Positions 39,044 to 49,584 of a DNA stretch of 64,000 bases are shown here, in pieces. Position numbers and translations under genes: made by a program. The stretch covers positions 310,001 to 374,000 of the forward strand of contig NZ_CP090364.1 of assembly GCF_021432065.1 (NCBI RefSeq), given 5' to 3'. A model generated the notes under the pieces. The model was not told where the DNA came from, did no database searches, and saw only the letters and a list, made by a program, of their open reading frames with translations. Origin of the DNA: Photobacterium sp. TLY01. GTDB taxonomy: Bacteria > Pseudomonadota > Gammaproteobacteria > Enterobacterales > Vibrionaceae. Positions within the stretch are counted from its first letter, which is position 1; each line of letters opens with the position of its first letter.

Positions 39044-39092
39044 GATAGCACCATTTGCGAGACGGTTCGCAATGAAAAAGCATGGTGCTATC
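39044..39092 (+). repeat. Nested inverted repeat between mreD and maf
   Basis: GATAGCACCAT (39044-39054) and ATGGTGCTATC (39082-39092) are exact inverted copies. Inside, TTGCGA (39055-39060) pairs with TCGCAA (39067-39072). The tail GTCTTTCT is only partly T-rich, so it may be a weak terminator or an RNA-stability hairpin at the end of mreBCD. It lies just before the maf ribosome site. Confidence 0.75.
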
Positions 39093-39113
39093 GTCTTTCT
39101 AGGTAAGATCAAG

Positions 39114-39680
39114 ATGACAACACTGTATCTGGCATCCGGTTCACCCCGTCGCAAAGAACTGCTCTCTCAACTCGGTTACACGTTCGATATTTTGTCGCTC
39201 GACGTCGAAGAGCAGCATCAGGCCGGTGAAACCCCTGAAGCATATGTCCGGCGCTTGTCGCGGGACAAAGCCCTGGCCGGGGTGGCGGTCACTGACGGTT
39301 TGACGCCTGTAATCGGTTCAGACACTATCGTGGTCGTAGACGGGCAGATTCTTGAAAAACCGAGGGATTTCGCGCACAGCCGTGAGATGCTCATGCTATT
39401 ATCCGGACGAAGCCATCAGGTCATGACGGCAGTCACTGTTGCCACGCAAGCACGCCAGCGAACTGAGCTGGTTGTGACCGAGGTCTGGTTCCGTCCGCTG
39501 AGCGGTCAGGATATTCAGGACTACTGGCAAAGTGGTGAACCGAAAGACAAAGCCGGCAGTTATGCCATTCAGGGGATTGGCGGGAAATTTATTGCCCGTA
39601 TCGAAGGGAGTTACCATGCAGTTGTGGGCTTGCCACTGCTGGAAACCGATGCGCTGATCCGAGAATTTATAGCCAATTGA
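39114..39680 (+). CDS. maf: Maf-family nucleoside triphosphate pyrophosphatase (YhdE type)
   Basis: A 188-residue house-cleaning enzyme that hydrolyses dTTP, UTP and modified pyrimidine nucleotides to monophosphates. The N-terminal phosphate loop [12 protein letters not shown] and the catalytic Asp70 ([10 protein letters not shown]) are present. I start it at ATG 39114 ([10 protein letters not shown]); an ATG at 39072 would add 14 residues and would put the start inside the hairpin. It sits between mreD and rng as in E. coli. Confidence 0.93.
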   Translation: MTTLYLASGSPRRKELLSQLGYTFDILSLDVEEQHQAGETPEAYVRRLSRDKALAGVAVTDGLTPVIGSDTIVVVDGQILEKPRDFAHSREMLMLLSGRSHQVMTAVTVATQARQRTELVVTEVWFRPLSGQDIQDYWQSGEPKDKAGSYAIQGIGGKFIARIEGSYHAVVGLPLLETDALIREFIAN

Positions 39681-39696
39681 ATCTACAGAGGCACCC

Positions 39697-41166
39697 ATGA
39701 GTACCGAGCTGCTTATCAATGTGACACCCAGTGAAACCCGTGTGGCGATGATCGAAGGGGGCAACCTCCAGGAAATCCATATTGAGCGTGAATCCAAGCG
39801 GGGCATTGTTGGCAATATTTATAAAGGGAAAGTGAGCCGCGTCCTGCCCGGTATGCAGGCCGCTTTTGTTGATATCGGTCTGGATAAAGCGGCTTTTCTG
39901 CATGCCTCTGATATTGTTCCCCATACTGAATGTGTAGCAGAAAACGAGAAGCAGCAGTTTCAGGTCAGGGATATTTCTGAGCTGGTACGCCAGGGCCAGG
40001 ATCTGGTAGTGCAGGTGGTGAAAGATCCGCTGGGGACCAAAGGGGCCCGTCTGACCACGGATGTCACCCTGCCATCCCGATATCTGGTGTTCATGCCAGG
40101 CGCAAGTCATGTTGGTGTCTCGCAGCGCATTGAAAGTGAAAGCGAGCGCGAACGCCTGAAAAATCTGGTGACCAAACACTGTGATGAACTGGGCGGATTT
40201 ATTATTCGCACCGCTGCGGAAGGTGCCTCTTCGGCGGAAGTGGCACAAGATGCGGCATTCCTGAAGCATCTGTGGCGAAAAGTGCTGGAACGTCGTGGAA
40301 AATATAAAAGTAAGTCAATGCTGTACGGTGAGCTTGGTCTGGCGCAGCGTATCCTGCGCGATTTCGTCGGCACTGAACTGGATTCGATTTATGTCGACTC
40401 CCGCCTGGCTTTTGAAAATTTAAAAGAATTTACCGACGAGTTCGTGCCAGAACTCAGCAATAAGCTGGTTCGCTATACAGGCGATCAGCCGATTTTCGAT
40501 CTGTACGATACCGAAAATGAAATTCAGCGTGCACTGGATCGCAAAGTGGAACTCAAATCCGGCGGCTATCTGATTATTGATCAGACCGAAGCCATGACGA
40601 CGGTCGATATCAATACCGGTGCGTTTGTCGGCCGCCGAAATCTGGAAGAAACCATCTTCAATACCAATATTGAAGCCACCAAAGCGATTGCCCGTCAGTT
40701 ACGGCTGCGCAATCTGGGTGGCATTATTATCATCGACTTTATCGATATGGCCTCTGAAGAACACAGACGCCGGGTGCTGACGGCACTGGAGCAGGCGCTG
40801 TCATATGACAGAGTGAAAACCAATATCAACGGCTTTACCCAGCTTGGGCTGGTGGAGATGACCCGCAAACGGACCCGGGAAAGCATTGAACACGTGCTGT
40901 GCGGAACCTGCCCCACCTGCGAAGGGCGCGGGACGGTGAAAACGGTCGACAGTGTCTGTTATGAAATTCTGCGTGAGATCACCCGTGTCAACCGGGCTTA
41001 TGACGCCGATCGTTTTGTCGCGTATGTCTCTCCTGCTGTGGCAGAGACGCTGGCCGGTGAGGAATATCATGCGCTGGCTGAGCTGGAAGTCTTCATCGGT
41101 AAACAGGTCGAGGTCAAAATTGAACCTTTGTATCACCAAGAACAGTTTGACGTCGTCATGATGTAA
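39697..41166 (+). CDS. rng: Ribonuclease G
   Basis: An endoribonuclease of the RNase E/G family that matures the 16S rRNA 5' end and takes part in mRNA decay. The 489-residue protein has the S1 domain (about 35-125), the DNase I-like catalytic region with the Mg2+-binding context TTVDINTGAFVGRRN and IIIDFIDM, and the zinc-link CGTCPTC. It lacks the long C-terminal degradosome scaffold of RNase E, so it is RNase G. It starts 16 nt after maf. Confidence 0.96.
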   Translation: MSTELLINVTPSETRVAMIEGGNLQEIHIERESKRGIVGNIYKGKVSRVLPGMQAAFVDIGLDKAAFLHASDIVPHTECVAENEKQQFQVRDISELVRQGQDLVVQVVKDPLGTKGARLTTDVTLPSRYLVFMPGASHVGVSQRIESESERERLKNLVTKHCDELGGFIIRTAAEGASSAEVAQDAAFLKHLWRKVLERRGKYKSKSMLYGELGLAQRILRDFVGTELDSIYVDSRLAFENLKEFTDEFVPELSNKLVRYTGDQPIFDLYDTENEIQRALDRKVELKSGGYLIIDQTEAMTTVDINTGAFVGRRNLEETIFNTNIEATKAIARQLRLRNLGGIIIIDFIDMASEEHRRRVLTALEQALSYDRVKTNINGFTQLGLVEMTRKRTRESIEHVLCGTCPTCEGRGTVKTVDSVCYEILREITRVNRAYDADRFVAYVSPAVAETLAGEEYHALAELEVFIGKQVEVKIEPLYHQEQFDVVMM

Positions 41167-41182
41167 ACCCTGAGGCAATGGC

Positions 41183-44100
41183 GTGTTATCTGTGCTGATA
41201 AATCTGACCCGCGTCCTGAAATGGACCTTGCTCACTCTGCTGGTCATCGGCGCAGTGTTCATCACCTCGTTGCGTTTACTGCTGCCGCAACTGAACGATT
41301 ACCGCGCTTCGATTACGCAATGGCTCTCGGCGCAAGCCAATATGCAGATCAGCGTCGAGCTGGTTGAGGGACGCTGGCATAATCTTGGGCCGGTGATGGC
41401 GCTGCACGGCGTCAGTATTGGCCAGAGCAGTAAGGATATGGTGCAGGTTGGCGAGGTCGACTTTGATGTCGATTTGTGGCGGTCTGTGCTGAACCTGAAG
41501 CCGGTTTTTCGTGATATCAGGCTGACCGGACTTACGCTGGATCTCACCCAGTTTCCGGCCAGTGGCCGTCCCGATGAGACGGATAAACCCTTAGATGTCA
41601 ACCGTCTGGAACAGCTGTTGTTTGTGCAGTTGGGGACATTCTCCCTGCATGATGCGACCCTGGTGGTCAGTTCGCCTGCCGGTCACCGTCAGCCGGTAGC
41701 CGTGGAAGAGCTGAAATGGGATCGTCAGGGCGATATGCACCTGGCAGAAGGCATTGTCAGCATTCCCGGCACTCACCTCAATCAGCTCAATGTGATCGCT
41801 AACCTGTCCGCCACACAAGGATTGCCGCATTTATCCGGTACGATTTATGCGCGGGCGAAGAACCTGTCGATGACACCCTGGCTCAATCAGTCGGTACTGG
41901 GCGGGGATAAAATCACCGGCAGCCAGCTGAATGCGGAAGCCTGGCTGACACTCGACAATGGTCAGCTCAGTCACAGTAAAGTCCGCTTTCTGGACTCCTA
42001 TGTGCGCTGGCAGGAAAACGGCCGTAAACACGAACTGGCATTACTGCGTGGGATGCTGTCTCTGAGCCCTGAACGGCAAGGGGCCAGCAGCGGATGGCGA
42101 CTGGACAGTCATAAGCTGGTCCTGGCAACCGATCAGCAAGCCTGGCCGCGCCTTGACTTTTCCGCGAACTGGCTGGCACCGCAGCAAAATGCCCAGGTGG
42201 TGTCTGAGCCGGCACCCCTGAAAGACACTTTATCCAGCGGGCACTGGCAGCTGGCTGTCGGTCGTGTCGATCTGGCCAGACTGGCGCCGTTAGCCAGTTT
42301 GCTGCCTGAAGACAACGCTGGACGGAAAGCGCTTGAGACACTTCAGCCTGCCGGTTTGGTACGTGATCTTCGGTTCGCCGGACAGGGACTGGCGCTTCCG
42401 CGTTTTTCGTTGGAACTGGATGGCGTGTCGAATCAACAGTGGATGTACCTGCCTGCATTTGCATCTCTGGACGCCAGGATTGCCGGAGACGGGCAGCAGG
42501 GCGAGATCACGCTTAATGTCGGTGAGCAAACTCTGGACTACGACAAGGTTTTCCAGGCACCGATGGACATTGAGCAGGCCGATGTCCGGGGATACTGGCA
42601 AATAGACGAACAGGGATGGCGTCTGTGGAGCGATGCGCTGTCGGTCAGCACACCGCATCTGAGCGCCAATGGCCAGTTCCGGCTTGATTTCCCGAAAGCG
42701 GCCCCTTCCTGGCTATCTTTTTACGGTGAAACCCAAGTCAAAGATGCCGGCGCAGCCTGGCGCTATTTGCCTCGCCCGGCCCTGGGACAGGCGCTGACAG
42801 ATTATTTGTCCGCCGCCATTCGCGGCGGGCAGTCTGATCATGCTCAGCTCTTGTGGTTTGGTGATCTGCCTGCTTTTCCTTATGCCAGTCATGACGGTAA
42901 TTTTGAAATCAGTGTGCCGCTGAAGCATGGGCGTTTCAGTTTCGATACCGCCTGGCCTGAGCTGACCGACATTGATTTGAACCTGGGTTTTCGCAATGAC
43001 CGTATGCTGATCAATGCCAGCCATGCCAAAACAAAAGACGCTGTTGCGGATCGGGTCGTCGGCGATGCCTGGCTGCACCCGGATGGTCACCTGAAACTGG
43101 CCATTGATGTCAGTGCAGAAGGTGAGCAGGTTCGCGACTATATGATGGCAACGCCACTGGTGGACTCGGTCGGCGCGGCACTGTCGGCAGTGAATGTTGA
43201 TGGGCCTGTGGCCGCGATGCTGCAGTTGGATATTCCTTTTAGCGGCGCTGAGGTGAAAGCCCGGGGGGAGGCCCGCCTTGACAGTAACCGGGTGACCATC
43301 GAAAGCCTGTCGCTGCCCCTGACGCAGGTCAAAGGCACCATCCATTTCGATAATGATCAGATCACAGCAGATGAAGTGACCGGTTACTGGCTCGGCCAGC
43401 CGCTGACGGTCAGTTTTGAGGGGGAAAACGCGCAAGCGGGTTATCAGGTCAATGTGGATCTGGCCGGATTCTGGCAGCTCTCATCACTGCAGCAGCGTTT
43501 GCAGGATCCGATGCTGGCCAGACTGCACGGCAGTACCAAGTGGCATGGCAATGTCGGGGTGGTGCTGCATGACACTGGCCTGAAGTATCAGGTCTTTCTC
43601 CAGGCGCCGCTGGCGGGTATTCGCAGTGAGCTGCCTTATCCGCTGGCATTCACTCCGAAATCGCGCACCAGTGCTGTGCTGACCGCAAGCGGTAATGCCA
43701 CTCGCTTTGAAACCAGCCTCACCGTGCCCGATGCCCAGTACCGGGCGGAGATCGCTTTGCAGTCACAACCGCAGATTGTGCGCAGTGAGCTGACTGTCGG
43801 CCTGGCCGAGCGGCGTAAACTGCCGGCAAAAGGCCACGGGATTCGCATTCAGGCCAACAGCATTGATGCCGATGCCTGGGACAGCCTGGCACAAGAGATC
43901 ATTGAGAAGCAGCAGAATAAACCGGCAGCACAAGCGGGGATCGAACTGCCGTTGCCCACGCGGGTGAATGCCAGTATTGAGCAGCTGAAGCTGGCCGGAC
44001 TCAACTGGCACAATCTGGACTTGGCGGTGCGTAAGCAGCCATCTCAGTGGCACGCGGTGCTCGGCAGCCGCGAAGTCAGCGGGGAGCTGTTCTGGCCCGA

Positions 44101-45100
44101 TTATAAACCGCTGACGGTGAATCTGGAGCAGCTTCATCTCAATTTACCCGAAGATAAGAAGCCGCTGGAACCTCTGTCAGCGGCGCACAAGTATGTTCCT
44201 CAGCGGGCAATTCCGCCGGTGACGGATTTTGATCGTACTATGATGGCCTACCTGCCGCAGATGAATGTCAAGGTGAAAGACTTGTGGCTGCAGGGATACC
44301 GGTTGGGCGCACTCAGCGGCCGTTTGCGACGCGATGCCCAGACGCTGATTCTGGAAGAGCTACAACTGGATTCCGGAACGACATCACTGAGCCTGGATGG
44401 TCACTGGACGATGAGTCAGTATCAGAATGAAACGCAGGTCGCCTTTGATATCGCCGGTGAGGACAGCTCGGAGCTGATGGGGCGGCTGGGGATCTCAGGC
44501 GGGATCCAGGATGCCAGCTTTACCAGCTATGCCTCGATTCAGTGGCAGGGGGCGCCATGGTCGATGCACCGTGAAACCCTGACTGGTGAAATCAAGACCG
44601 AAACCGGCAAAGGAGTGATCCGGGATGTGGGCGGTGCCGGCCGGATCCTCGGGTTGTTCAGTCTGGATTCTATCATGCGAAAAATGCAGCTCGACTTTAC
44701 CGGGGTATTCGATGACGGCCTGGCTTTTGACTATATCAAAGGGTCAGGGCGGATTGAAAATGGCCGTTTTGAAACGGACGATGTGGAAATGAAAGCACTG
44801 GCAGGGGATATGTACATTCAGGGAAGTGCTAATCTGGTTAATGAGACCGTGAATGCCAGAGTGAAGTTTATCCCTGATCTGACATCCGGGATCCCGGTCC
44901 TGACAGCGTTTGCTGTCGCCCCTCAGACGGCCATCGTAGTGTTTGCGATTTCGACCGCCCTGTCGCCTGTGGTGGATGTGTTTACCCAGATCAACTATGT
45001 CGTCAGCGGCCCGATAGAGTCACCCACAGTCACAGAGCAATCGCGCTTTACAGGGGAGTTTAAGGTCCCTGCCGCACTGAAGCAGCAGGTTGAGCAATAA
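41183..45100 (+). CDS. yhdP: YhdP, AsmA-like inter-membrane lipid transport protein
   Basis: A very large (1305-residue) protein with one N-terminal membrane anchor (about 13-33) and a long periplasmic repeated-beta-groove body ending in an AsmA-like C-terminal region. E. coli YhdP works with TamB and YdbH in moving phospholipids to the outer membrane. The start is GTG with GAGG 7 nt upstream. It follows rng by 16 nt, the order seen in E. coli. Confidence 0.93.
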   Translation: MLSVLINLTRVLKWTLLTLLVIGAVFITSLRLLLPQLNDYRASITQWLSAQANMQISVELVEGRWHNLGPVMALHGVSIGQSSKDMVQVGEVDFDVDLWRSVLNLKPVFRDIRLTGLTLDLTQFPASGRPDETDKPLDVNRLEQLLFVQLGTFSLHDATLVVSSPAGHRQPVAVEELKWDRQGDMHLAEGIVSIPGTHLNQLNVIANLSATQGLPHLSGTIYARAKNLSMTPWLNQSVLGGDKITGSQLNAEAWLTLDNGQLSHSKVRFLDSYVRWQENGRKHELALLRGMLSLSPERQGASSGWRLDSHKLVLATDQQAWPRLDFSANWLAPQQNAQVVSEPAPLKDTLSSGHWQLAVGRVDLARLAPLASLLPEDNAGRKALETLQPAGLVRDLRFAGQGLALPRFSLELDGVSNQQWMYLPAFASLDARIAGDGQQGEITLNVGEQTLDYDKVFQAPMDIEQADVRGYWQIDEQGWRLWSDALSVSTPHLSANGQFRLDFPKAAPSWLSFYGETQVKDAGAAWRYLPRPALGQALTDYLSAAIRGGQSDHAQLLWFGDLPAFPYASHDGNFEISVPLKHGRFSFDTAWPELTDIDLNLGFRNDRMLINASHAKTKDAVADRVVGDAWLHPDGHLKLAIDVSAEGEQVRDYMMATPLVDSVGAALSAVNVDGPVAAMLQLDIPFSGAEVKARGEARLDSNRVTIESLSLPLTQVKGTIHFDNDQITADEVTGYWLGQPLTVSFEGENAQAGYQVNVDLAGFWQLSSLQQRLQDPMLARLHGSTKWHGNVGVVLHDTGLKYQVFLQAPLAGIRSELPYPLAFTPKSRTSAVLTASGNATRFETSLTVPDAQYRAEIALQSQPQIVRSELTVGLAERRKLPAKGHGIRIQANSIDADAWDSLAQEIIEKQQNKPAAQAGIELPLPTRVNASIEQLKLAGLNWHNLDLAVRKQPSQWHAVLGSREVSGELFWPDYKPLTVNLEQLHLNLPEDKKPLEPLSAAHKYVPQRAIPPVTDFDRTMMAYLPQMNVKVKDLWLQGYRLGALSGRLRRDAQTLILEELQLDSGTTSLSLDGHWTMSQYQNETQVAFDIAGEDSSELMGRLGISGGIQDASFTSYASIQWQGAPWSMHRETLTGEIKTETGKGVIRDVGGAGRILGLFSLDSIMRKMQLDFTGVFDDGLAFDYIKGSGRIENGRFETDDVEMKALAGDMYIQGSANLVNETVNARVKFIPDLTSGIPVLTAFAVAPQTAIVVFAISTALSPVVDVFTQINYVVSGPIESPTVTEQSRFTGEFKVPAALKQQVEQ

Positions 45101-45182
45101 TAACCAGATACTTCCGGTTTTTGCCTCAAAGGCTAAGCTGAGGTAATAATAACAAGAAAATCAATTTGTAATGGAGTGCGTG

Positions 45183-46013
45183 ATGGCTAGAGTCGGTGTC
45201 GTACAGATGAATTCCGGACCAGATCCTGAACTGAATCTGCAACAGCTGAAAAAGAAGTTGAAGGGGTTGCAATTGCAAGGGGCGAAACTGGTCGTCACGC
45301 CGGAAAATTGTTTGATCTTCGGTACCCGGGCTGATTATGAGCAACATGCCGAACCTCTGGGAGAGGGAACACTGCAACGCCAACTCGCTGCACTGTCCCG
45401 TCAGCTGGGGATCTGGTTACTGATCGGATCGATGCCTATCCGGCGTGAAGACGGCAATATGTCGACCACGGCCCTGTTGTTCGATGATCAGGGCCAGCTG
45501 CAAGCCCATTACGATAAATTGCATATGTTCGATGTCGAGGTTGCCGATCGCCACCACAGCTATCGCGAGTCAGACACCTTCCGGCCGGGAGAGGCGGTCA
45601 AGGTGGTGGAAACACCTTTCGGCAACATTGGACTGTCGATCTGTTATGATGTCCGCTTCCCGCAGTTGTACAGCGCATTGCGGGCGCAGGGCGCCGATAT
45701 CATTGTGGTACCGGCCGCGTTTACCAAAGTGACCGGTAAAGCGCACTGGGATATCCTGCTGCGTGCACGCGCCATTGAAACTCAGTGCTGGATTGTCGCA
45801 GCCGCGCAGTGGGGCGAGCATAACCAGGGGCGGGAAACCTGGGGCCACTCAATGATTATCGATCCCTGGGGGCAAGTCGTCGCCTGCCAGGAGCAGGGTA
45901 CAGGTGTGATCACCGCAGAGATTGATCTGGGTCTGAGCGCACAGATACGAATGAATATGCCATTGCTGCAACATAGCCGTTTTCAGGTGCAGCAGTGCAA
46001 CACAGAAGAGTAA
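45183..46013 (+). CDS. Nitrilase-superfamily amidase (Nit1/Nit2 type)
   Basis: A 276-residue carbon-nitrogen hydrolase with the full catalytic triad Glu41 (TPEN), Lys112 ([10 protein letters not shown]) and Cys154 (SICYDVRFP). Close relatives remove deaminated glutathione or act as omega-amidase on alpha-ketoglutaramate; HMFDV and CYDVRFP fit the Nit1/YbeM-like branch, so deaminated-glutathione amidase is the best guess. The ATG at 45183 has GGAG upstream; ATG at 45171 is an unlikely alternative. It sits between yhdP and tldD, 4 nt before the latter. Confidence 0.88.
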   Translation: MARVGVVQMNSGPDPELNLQQLKKKLKGLQLQGAKLVVTPENCLIFGTRADYEQHAEPLGEGTLQRQLAALSRQLGIWLLIGSMPIRREDGNMSTTALLFDDQGQLQAHYDKLHMFDVEVADRHHSYRESDTFRPGEAVKVVETPFGNIGLSICYDVRFPQLYSALRAQGADIIVVPAAFTKVTGKAHWDILLRARAIETQCWIVAAAQWGEHNQGRETWGHSMIIDPWGQVVACQEQGTGVITAEIDLGLSAQIRMNMPLLQHSRFQVQQCNTEE

Positions 46014-46017
46014 GGCA

Positions 46018-47463
46018 ATGATGCTGGAAACCGTAGAACAGACCATGCTGGCCCAATCCGGGCTTGAGTGTGATGACCTCAGCCAGATTCTGGGGCTGAT
46101 GGCCGCCCGGGATGTAGATTATGGTGATATTTATTTTCAGTCCAGCTGGCACGAATCGCTGGTGCTGGAAGACAGTATTATCAAAGACGGCTCCTTTAAT
46201 ATTGATCGCGGTGTGGGTGTTCGTGCGGTCTCCGGTGAAAAAACCGGTTTTGCTTACTCAGATCAGATCAGCAAACTGGCTCTGACGCAGAGTGCAAAAG
46301 CGGCACGGGGTATAGCCCGCAGCGGCGGCTCCGGCAAGGTGCAAGCCTTTGCTTCATCGCAGGTCAAGCCTGTCTATGCCGGTGTCAATCCGCTGGAAAG
46401 CCTGGAACGTCAGGACAAAATTGCCTTGCTGCAGCAAGTGGATGCTTATATCCGTGCCAAAGAACCCCTGGTGAAAGAAGTTTCCGTGAGTATTAACGGT
46501 GTTTATGAGCAGGTGCTTGTCGCCGCGATAGACGGCACTTATGCGGCGGATATTCGCCCACTGGTGCGCTTTTCTGTCAGCGTGCTGATTGAGAAGAACG
46601 GCAAACGCGAAAGCGGCAGTGCGGGCGGCGGTGGCCGCTTCGGTTATCAGTATTTTATGACTGAAAATGACGGCAAATCGGTCGCTTTGCAATATGCCGA
46701 TGAAGCCCTGCGCCAGGCGCTGGTCAACATAGATGCCGATCCGGCACCTGCCGGGACGATGCCAGTGGTACTGGGTGCGGGCTGGCCGGGGGTATTATTG
46801 CATGAAGCTGTTGGTCACGGCCTGGAGGGGGATTTCAACCGCAAGGGCTCTTCGATGTTCTCGGGCCAGATGGGGCAGCAGGTGACCTCAAGCCTGTGTA
46901 CCATAGTGGATGACGGCACGCTGGCAGATCGACGTGGTTCACTGAGCATTGATGATGAGGGCACCCAGGGCCAGTACAATGTGCTGGTGGAAGGGGGCAA
47001 GCTCAAAGGCTATATGCAAGATAAGCTCAACGCCCGCCTGATGGGCGTGGCCCCAACCGGGAATGGCCGTCGTGAGTCTTATGCACACCTGCCGATGCCG
47101 CGCATGACCAATACCTACATGCTGCCGGGCGAGCATACGCCGGAAGAGATCATCGCCAGTGTCGAGAATGGCATTTACGCCCCGAATTTTGGCGGTGGTC
47201 AGGTCGACATTACGTCCGGTAAATTTGTGTTCTCAGCGTCGGAAGCTTATCTGATTGAAAAGGGTAAAATTACCCGTCCGATTAAAGGGGCGACCTTAAT
47301 TGGCAGCGGCATCGAAGCGATGCAGAGAGTCTCGATGGTGGGGAACGATCTGGAACTTGATCGGGGTGTCGGCGTCTGCGGTAAAGCAGGACAGAGTGTG
47401 CCAGTCGGAGTCGGACAACCGACCCTGAAACTATCCTCAATGACCGTGGGCGGCACCCAGTAA
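46018..47463 (+). CDS. tldD: Metalloprotease TldD
   Basis: The catalytic subunit of the TldD/TldE (PmbA) metalloprotease, which trims unfolded peptides (microcin B17 precursor and CcdA in E. coli). The 481-residue protein has the zinc motif HEAVGH (HExxxH, residues 262-267). Its partner pmbA lies 700 nt downstream in the same direction, separated by yjgA on the other strand. Confidence 0.95.
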   Translation: MMLETVEQTMLAQSGLECDDLSQILGLMAARDVDYGDIYFQSSWHESLVLEDSIIKDGSFNIDRGVGVRAVSGEKTGFAYSDQISKLALTQSAKAARGIARSGGSGKVQAFASSQVKPVYAGVNPLESLERQDKIALLQQVDAYIRAKEPLVKEVSVSINGVYEQVLVAAIDGTYAADIRPLVRFSVSVLIEKNGKRESGSAGGGGRFGYQYFMTENDGKSVALQYADEALRQALVNIDADPAPAGTMPVVLGAGWPGVLLHEAVGHGLEGDFNRKGSSMFSGQMGQQVTSSLCTIVDDGTLADRRGSLSIDDEGTQGQYNVLVEGGKLKGYMQDKLNARLMGVAPTGNGRRESYAHLPMPRMTNTYMLPGEHTPEEIIASVENGIYAPNFGGGQVDITSGKFVFSASEAYLIEKGKITRPIKGATLIGSGIEAMQRVSMVGNDLELDRGVGVCGKAGQSVPVGVGQPTLKLSSMTVGGTQ

Positions 47464-47491
47464 GATGTGCTGAATCACGAGAGACACCGAT

Positions 47492-47520
47492 AAAAATGCC
47501 AGCGATTGCTGGCATTTTTT
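47492..47520 (+). terminator. Terminator between tldD and yjgA
   Basis: The stem ATGCCAGC / GCTGGCAT is flanked by A5 and T6. It sits between converging genes and is probably used from both sides. Confidence 0.92.
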
Positions 47521-47535
47521 ATTCAAGAGCAGGGT

Positions 47536-48060
47536 TTAGTCCTGGATATACAGCGCCTTTAAAACCTGAAAAATTTCGCGGTAGGCTTTCGCAGGTTTGT
47601 TGGCGGCTTTTTCTTTCACGGCCATGCGAACCAGTTGACGCAGTTGCTGGCGGTCAGCATCCGGATGGGCTTCCATCACTTCATTAATCACGGTATCACC
47701 GTCATCAATCATGCGATCACGCAAAGATTCCAGCTTGTGCAGCTGTGCTGTGACCTGAGCATGCTTGTTATTCAGTTTGTCCAGTGCGGCCTGAATCGGC
47801 TCGATATCGACGCTCCGCATCTGTTTGCCGATAAACTGCAACTGACGGCGGTAGGCTTCCTGCTTAAAGCGCTGGGCATCTTTGATTGCCATGCGCAGCT
47901 CATCGCTCAGCGGAATTTTCGCTAATGCACCGGGCTTGAGCTTGACCAGCTCTTCGCCCAGCTTTTGCAGGGCTTCCATGTCACGTTTCATCTCGGATTT
48001 ACTGACCCAGATGATTTCTTCTTCCTCTTCCCATGGGGCTTTTTTATTTTTACGGCTCAT
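47536..48060 (-). CDS. yjgA: YjgA/DarP, 50S ribosome maturation factor
   Basis: A 174-residue, highly charged, mostly helical protein of the YjgA (DarP) family, which binds the immature 50S subunit near the peptidyl-transferase centre in E. coli. The [24 protein letters not shown]-like acidic/basic start and the [15 protein letters not shown] core fit the family. It is on the strand opposite tldD and pmbA, between them. Confidence 0.92.
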   Translation of the reverse strand: MSRKNKKAPWEEEEEIIWVSKSEMKRDMEALQKLGEELVKLKPGALAKIPLSDELRMAIKDAQRFKQEAYRRQLQFIGKQMRSVDIEPIQAALDKLNNKHAQVTAQLHKLESLRDRMIDDGDTVINEVMEAHPDADRQQLRQLVRMAVKEKAANKPAKAYREIFQVLKALYIQD

Positions 48061-48171
48061 ATCAGGCTCATGACAGACTTCAATCTCTCTATTTTATCAG
48101 TTTCAAGTTGAATTTGGGCGCATTTTAATTGCCTTGAGTGTTATCCTTAGGGGAAACCGTGTAAATAAAGT

Positions 48172-49521
48172 ATGACTATGGACGTGAAACAACAAGTCGC
48201 CCAGCAGCGTAGCGAGCTGGAACAGGCGGTCGCCCGTGCACTTGAGCTTGCGGGTCAGCAGGCCGATGCCGCTGAAGTGGCGATTAACAAATCCACAGGG
48301 ATCAGTGTCTCAACTCATTTGTGTGAAGTGGAGAATGTTGAATTTAACAGCGATGGTGCGATGGGCATTACCGTCTACCGTGGCCAGCGCAAGGGCAGCG
48401 CATCCACCTCAGATTTGAGTGAAGCGGCAATTGCACAAACCGTGGCTGCGGCACTGGAGATTGCGCGTCATACCTCAGAAGATCCTTTCGGGGGGCCGGG
48501 ACCGGCTGAGCTGATGGCTAAACATATCCCGGATCTGGATCTGTTTCACCCGGATGAACCTGAGCCGGATCATGCTGCCTCAATCGCGATTGCCGCCGAG
48601 CAGGCCGCGCTGGATGCTGACAGCCGCATTAAGCAAAGTGATGGCGCCAGTTACGACAGTCACTACGGTATCCGGGTATATGGTAATACGCACGGTATGC
48701 TGGCCAGCTACCCGAGCAGCCGCCACAGTATCAGTTGTTGCGTGATTGCCGAAGGCAAAAATGGCGACATGGAGCGCGATTACAGCTATACGGTTGCCCG
48801 CCGTACCAGCGATTTGTGGACACCGGAGAAAGTCGGCCGGCTGGCAGCCGAACGTACCGTCAGCCGGATTGATCCGCAGAAACTGTCGACCCGGAACACA
48901 CCTGTGATGTTTGCTTCGGACATCGCGACCGGCTTGTTCGGTCACCTGGTGATGGGGATTAGCGGGTCGAATTTATACCGTAAGTCAACGTTCCTGCTGG
49001 ATATGCTCGATGAGCAGATCTTCCCTTCCTGGCTCAACATCAGTGAGCGCCCGCACCTGTTGCGGGGCCTGGCAAGTACACCGTTTGACAGCGAAGGTCT
49101 GGCAACCCATGACAGAGAAATCATTCAGGATGGGGTGCTGCAAACTTATCTGATGACCAGCTATGCCGCCCGTAAACTGGGACGCCAGCCAACCGGTCAC
49201 GCTGGTGGCATTCACAACTGGCAGGTGTCCAGTACAGGTGAAGATTTTCAGGCCATGCTGCGCAAACTGGATACCGGGTTCCTGGTGACCGAGCTGATGG
49301 GGCAGGGGGTTAATATCGTCACTGGCGATTATTCGCGCGGTGCCGCGGGTTTCTGGGTCGAAAATGGCGTGATCCAATACCCGGTCAGTGAAGTCACCAT
49401 TGCCGGAAATCTGAAAGATATGATGGCTAACATAGTGGCTGTCGGCACAGATACCGAAACCCGCAGTCAGATTCAGACCGGCTCTATTTTGCTGGAATCA
49501 ATGAAAATTGCCGGTGAGTAA
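48172..49521 (+). CDS. pmbA: Metalloprotease accessory subunit PmbA (TldE)
   Basis: A 449-residue TldE subunit that forms the heterodimeric protease with TldD. It has the same overall fold as TldD but lacks the HExxxH zinc motif. [11 protein letters not shown] and [19 protein letters not shown]-like C-terminal motifs are typical. ATG at 48172 (MTMDVKQQ) or 48178 are both possible. Followed by its own terminator. Confidence 0.94.
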   Translation: MTMDVKQQVAQQRSELEQAVARALELAGQQADAAEVAINKSTGISVSTHLCEVENVEFNSDGAMGITVYRGQRKGSASTSDLSEAAIAQTVAAALEIARHTSEDPFGGPGPAELMAKHIPDLDLFHPDEPEPDHAASIAIAAEQAALDADSRIKQSDGASYDSHYGIRVYGNTHGMLASYPSSRHSISCCVIAEGKNGDMERDYSYTVARRTSDLWTPEKVGRLAAERTVSRIDPQKLSTRNTPVMFASDIATGLFGHLVMGISGSNLYRKSTFLLDMLDEQIFPSWLNISERPHLLRGLASTPFDSEGLATHDREIIQDGVLQTYLMTSYAARKLGRQPTGHAGGIHNWQVSSTGEDFQAMLRKLDTGFLVTELMGQGVNIVTGDYSRGAAGFWVENGVIQYPVSEVTIAGNLKDMMANIVAVGTDTETRSQIQTGSILLESMKIAGE

Positions 49522-49540
49522 TCACAGACGCTGAGTCACC

Positions 49541-49573
49541 AAAAAGGTCTGGCCCGGTGCCGGACCTTTTTTG
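49541..49573 (+). terminator. Terminator between pmbA and mgtE
   Basis: The stem GGTCTGGC / GCCGGACC (one T-G pair) is preceded by A5 and followed by T6. It lies between converging genes. Confidence 0.9.
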
Positions 49574-49584
49574 TTTCTGAACCG

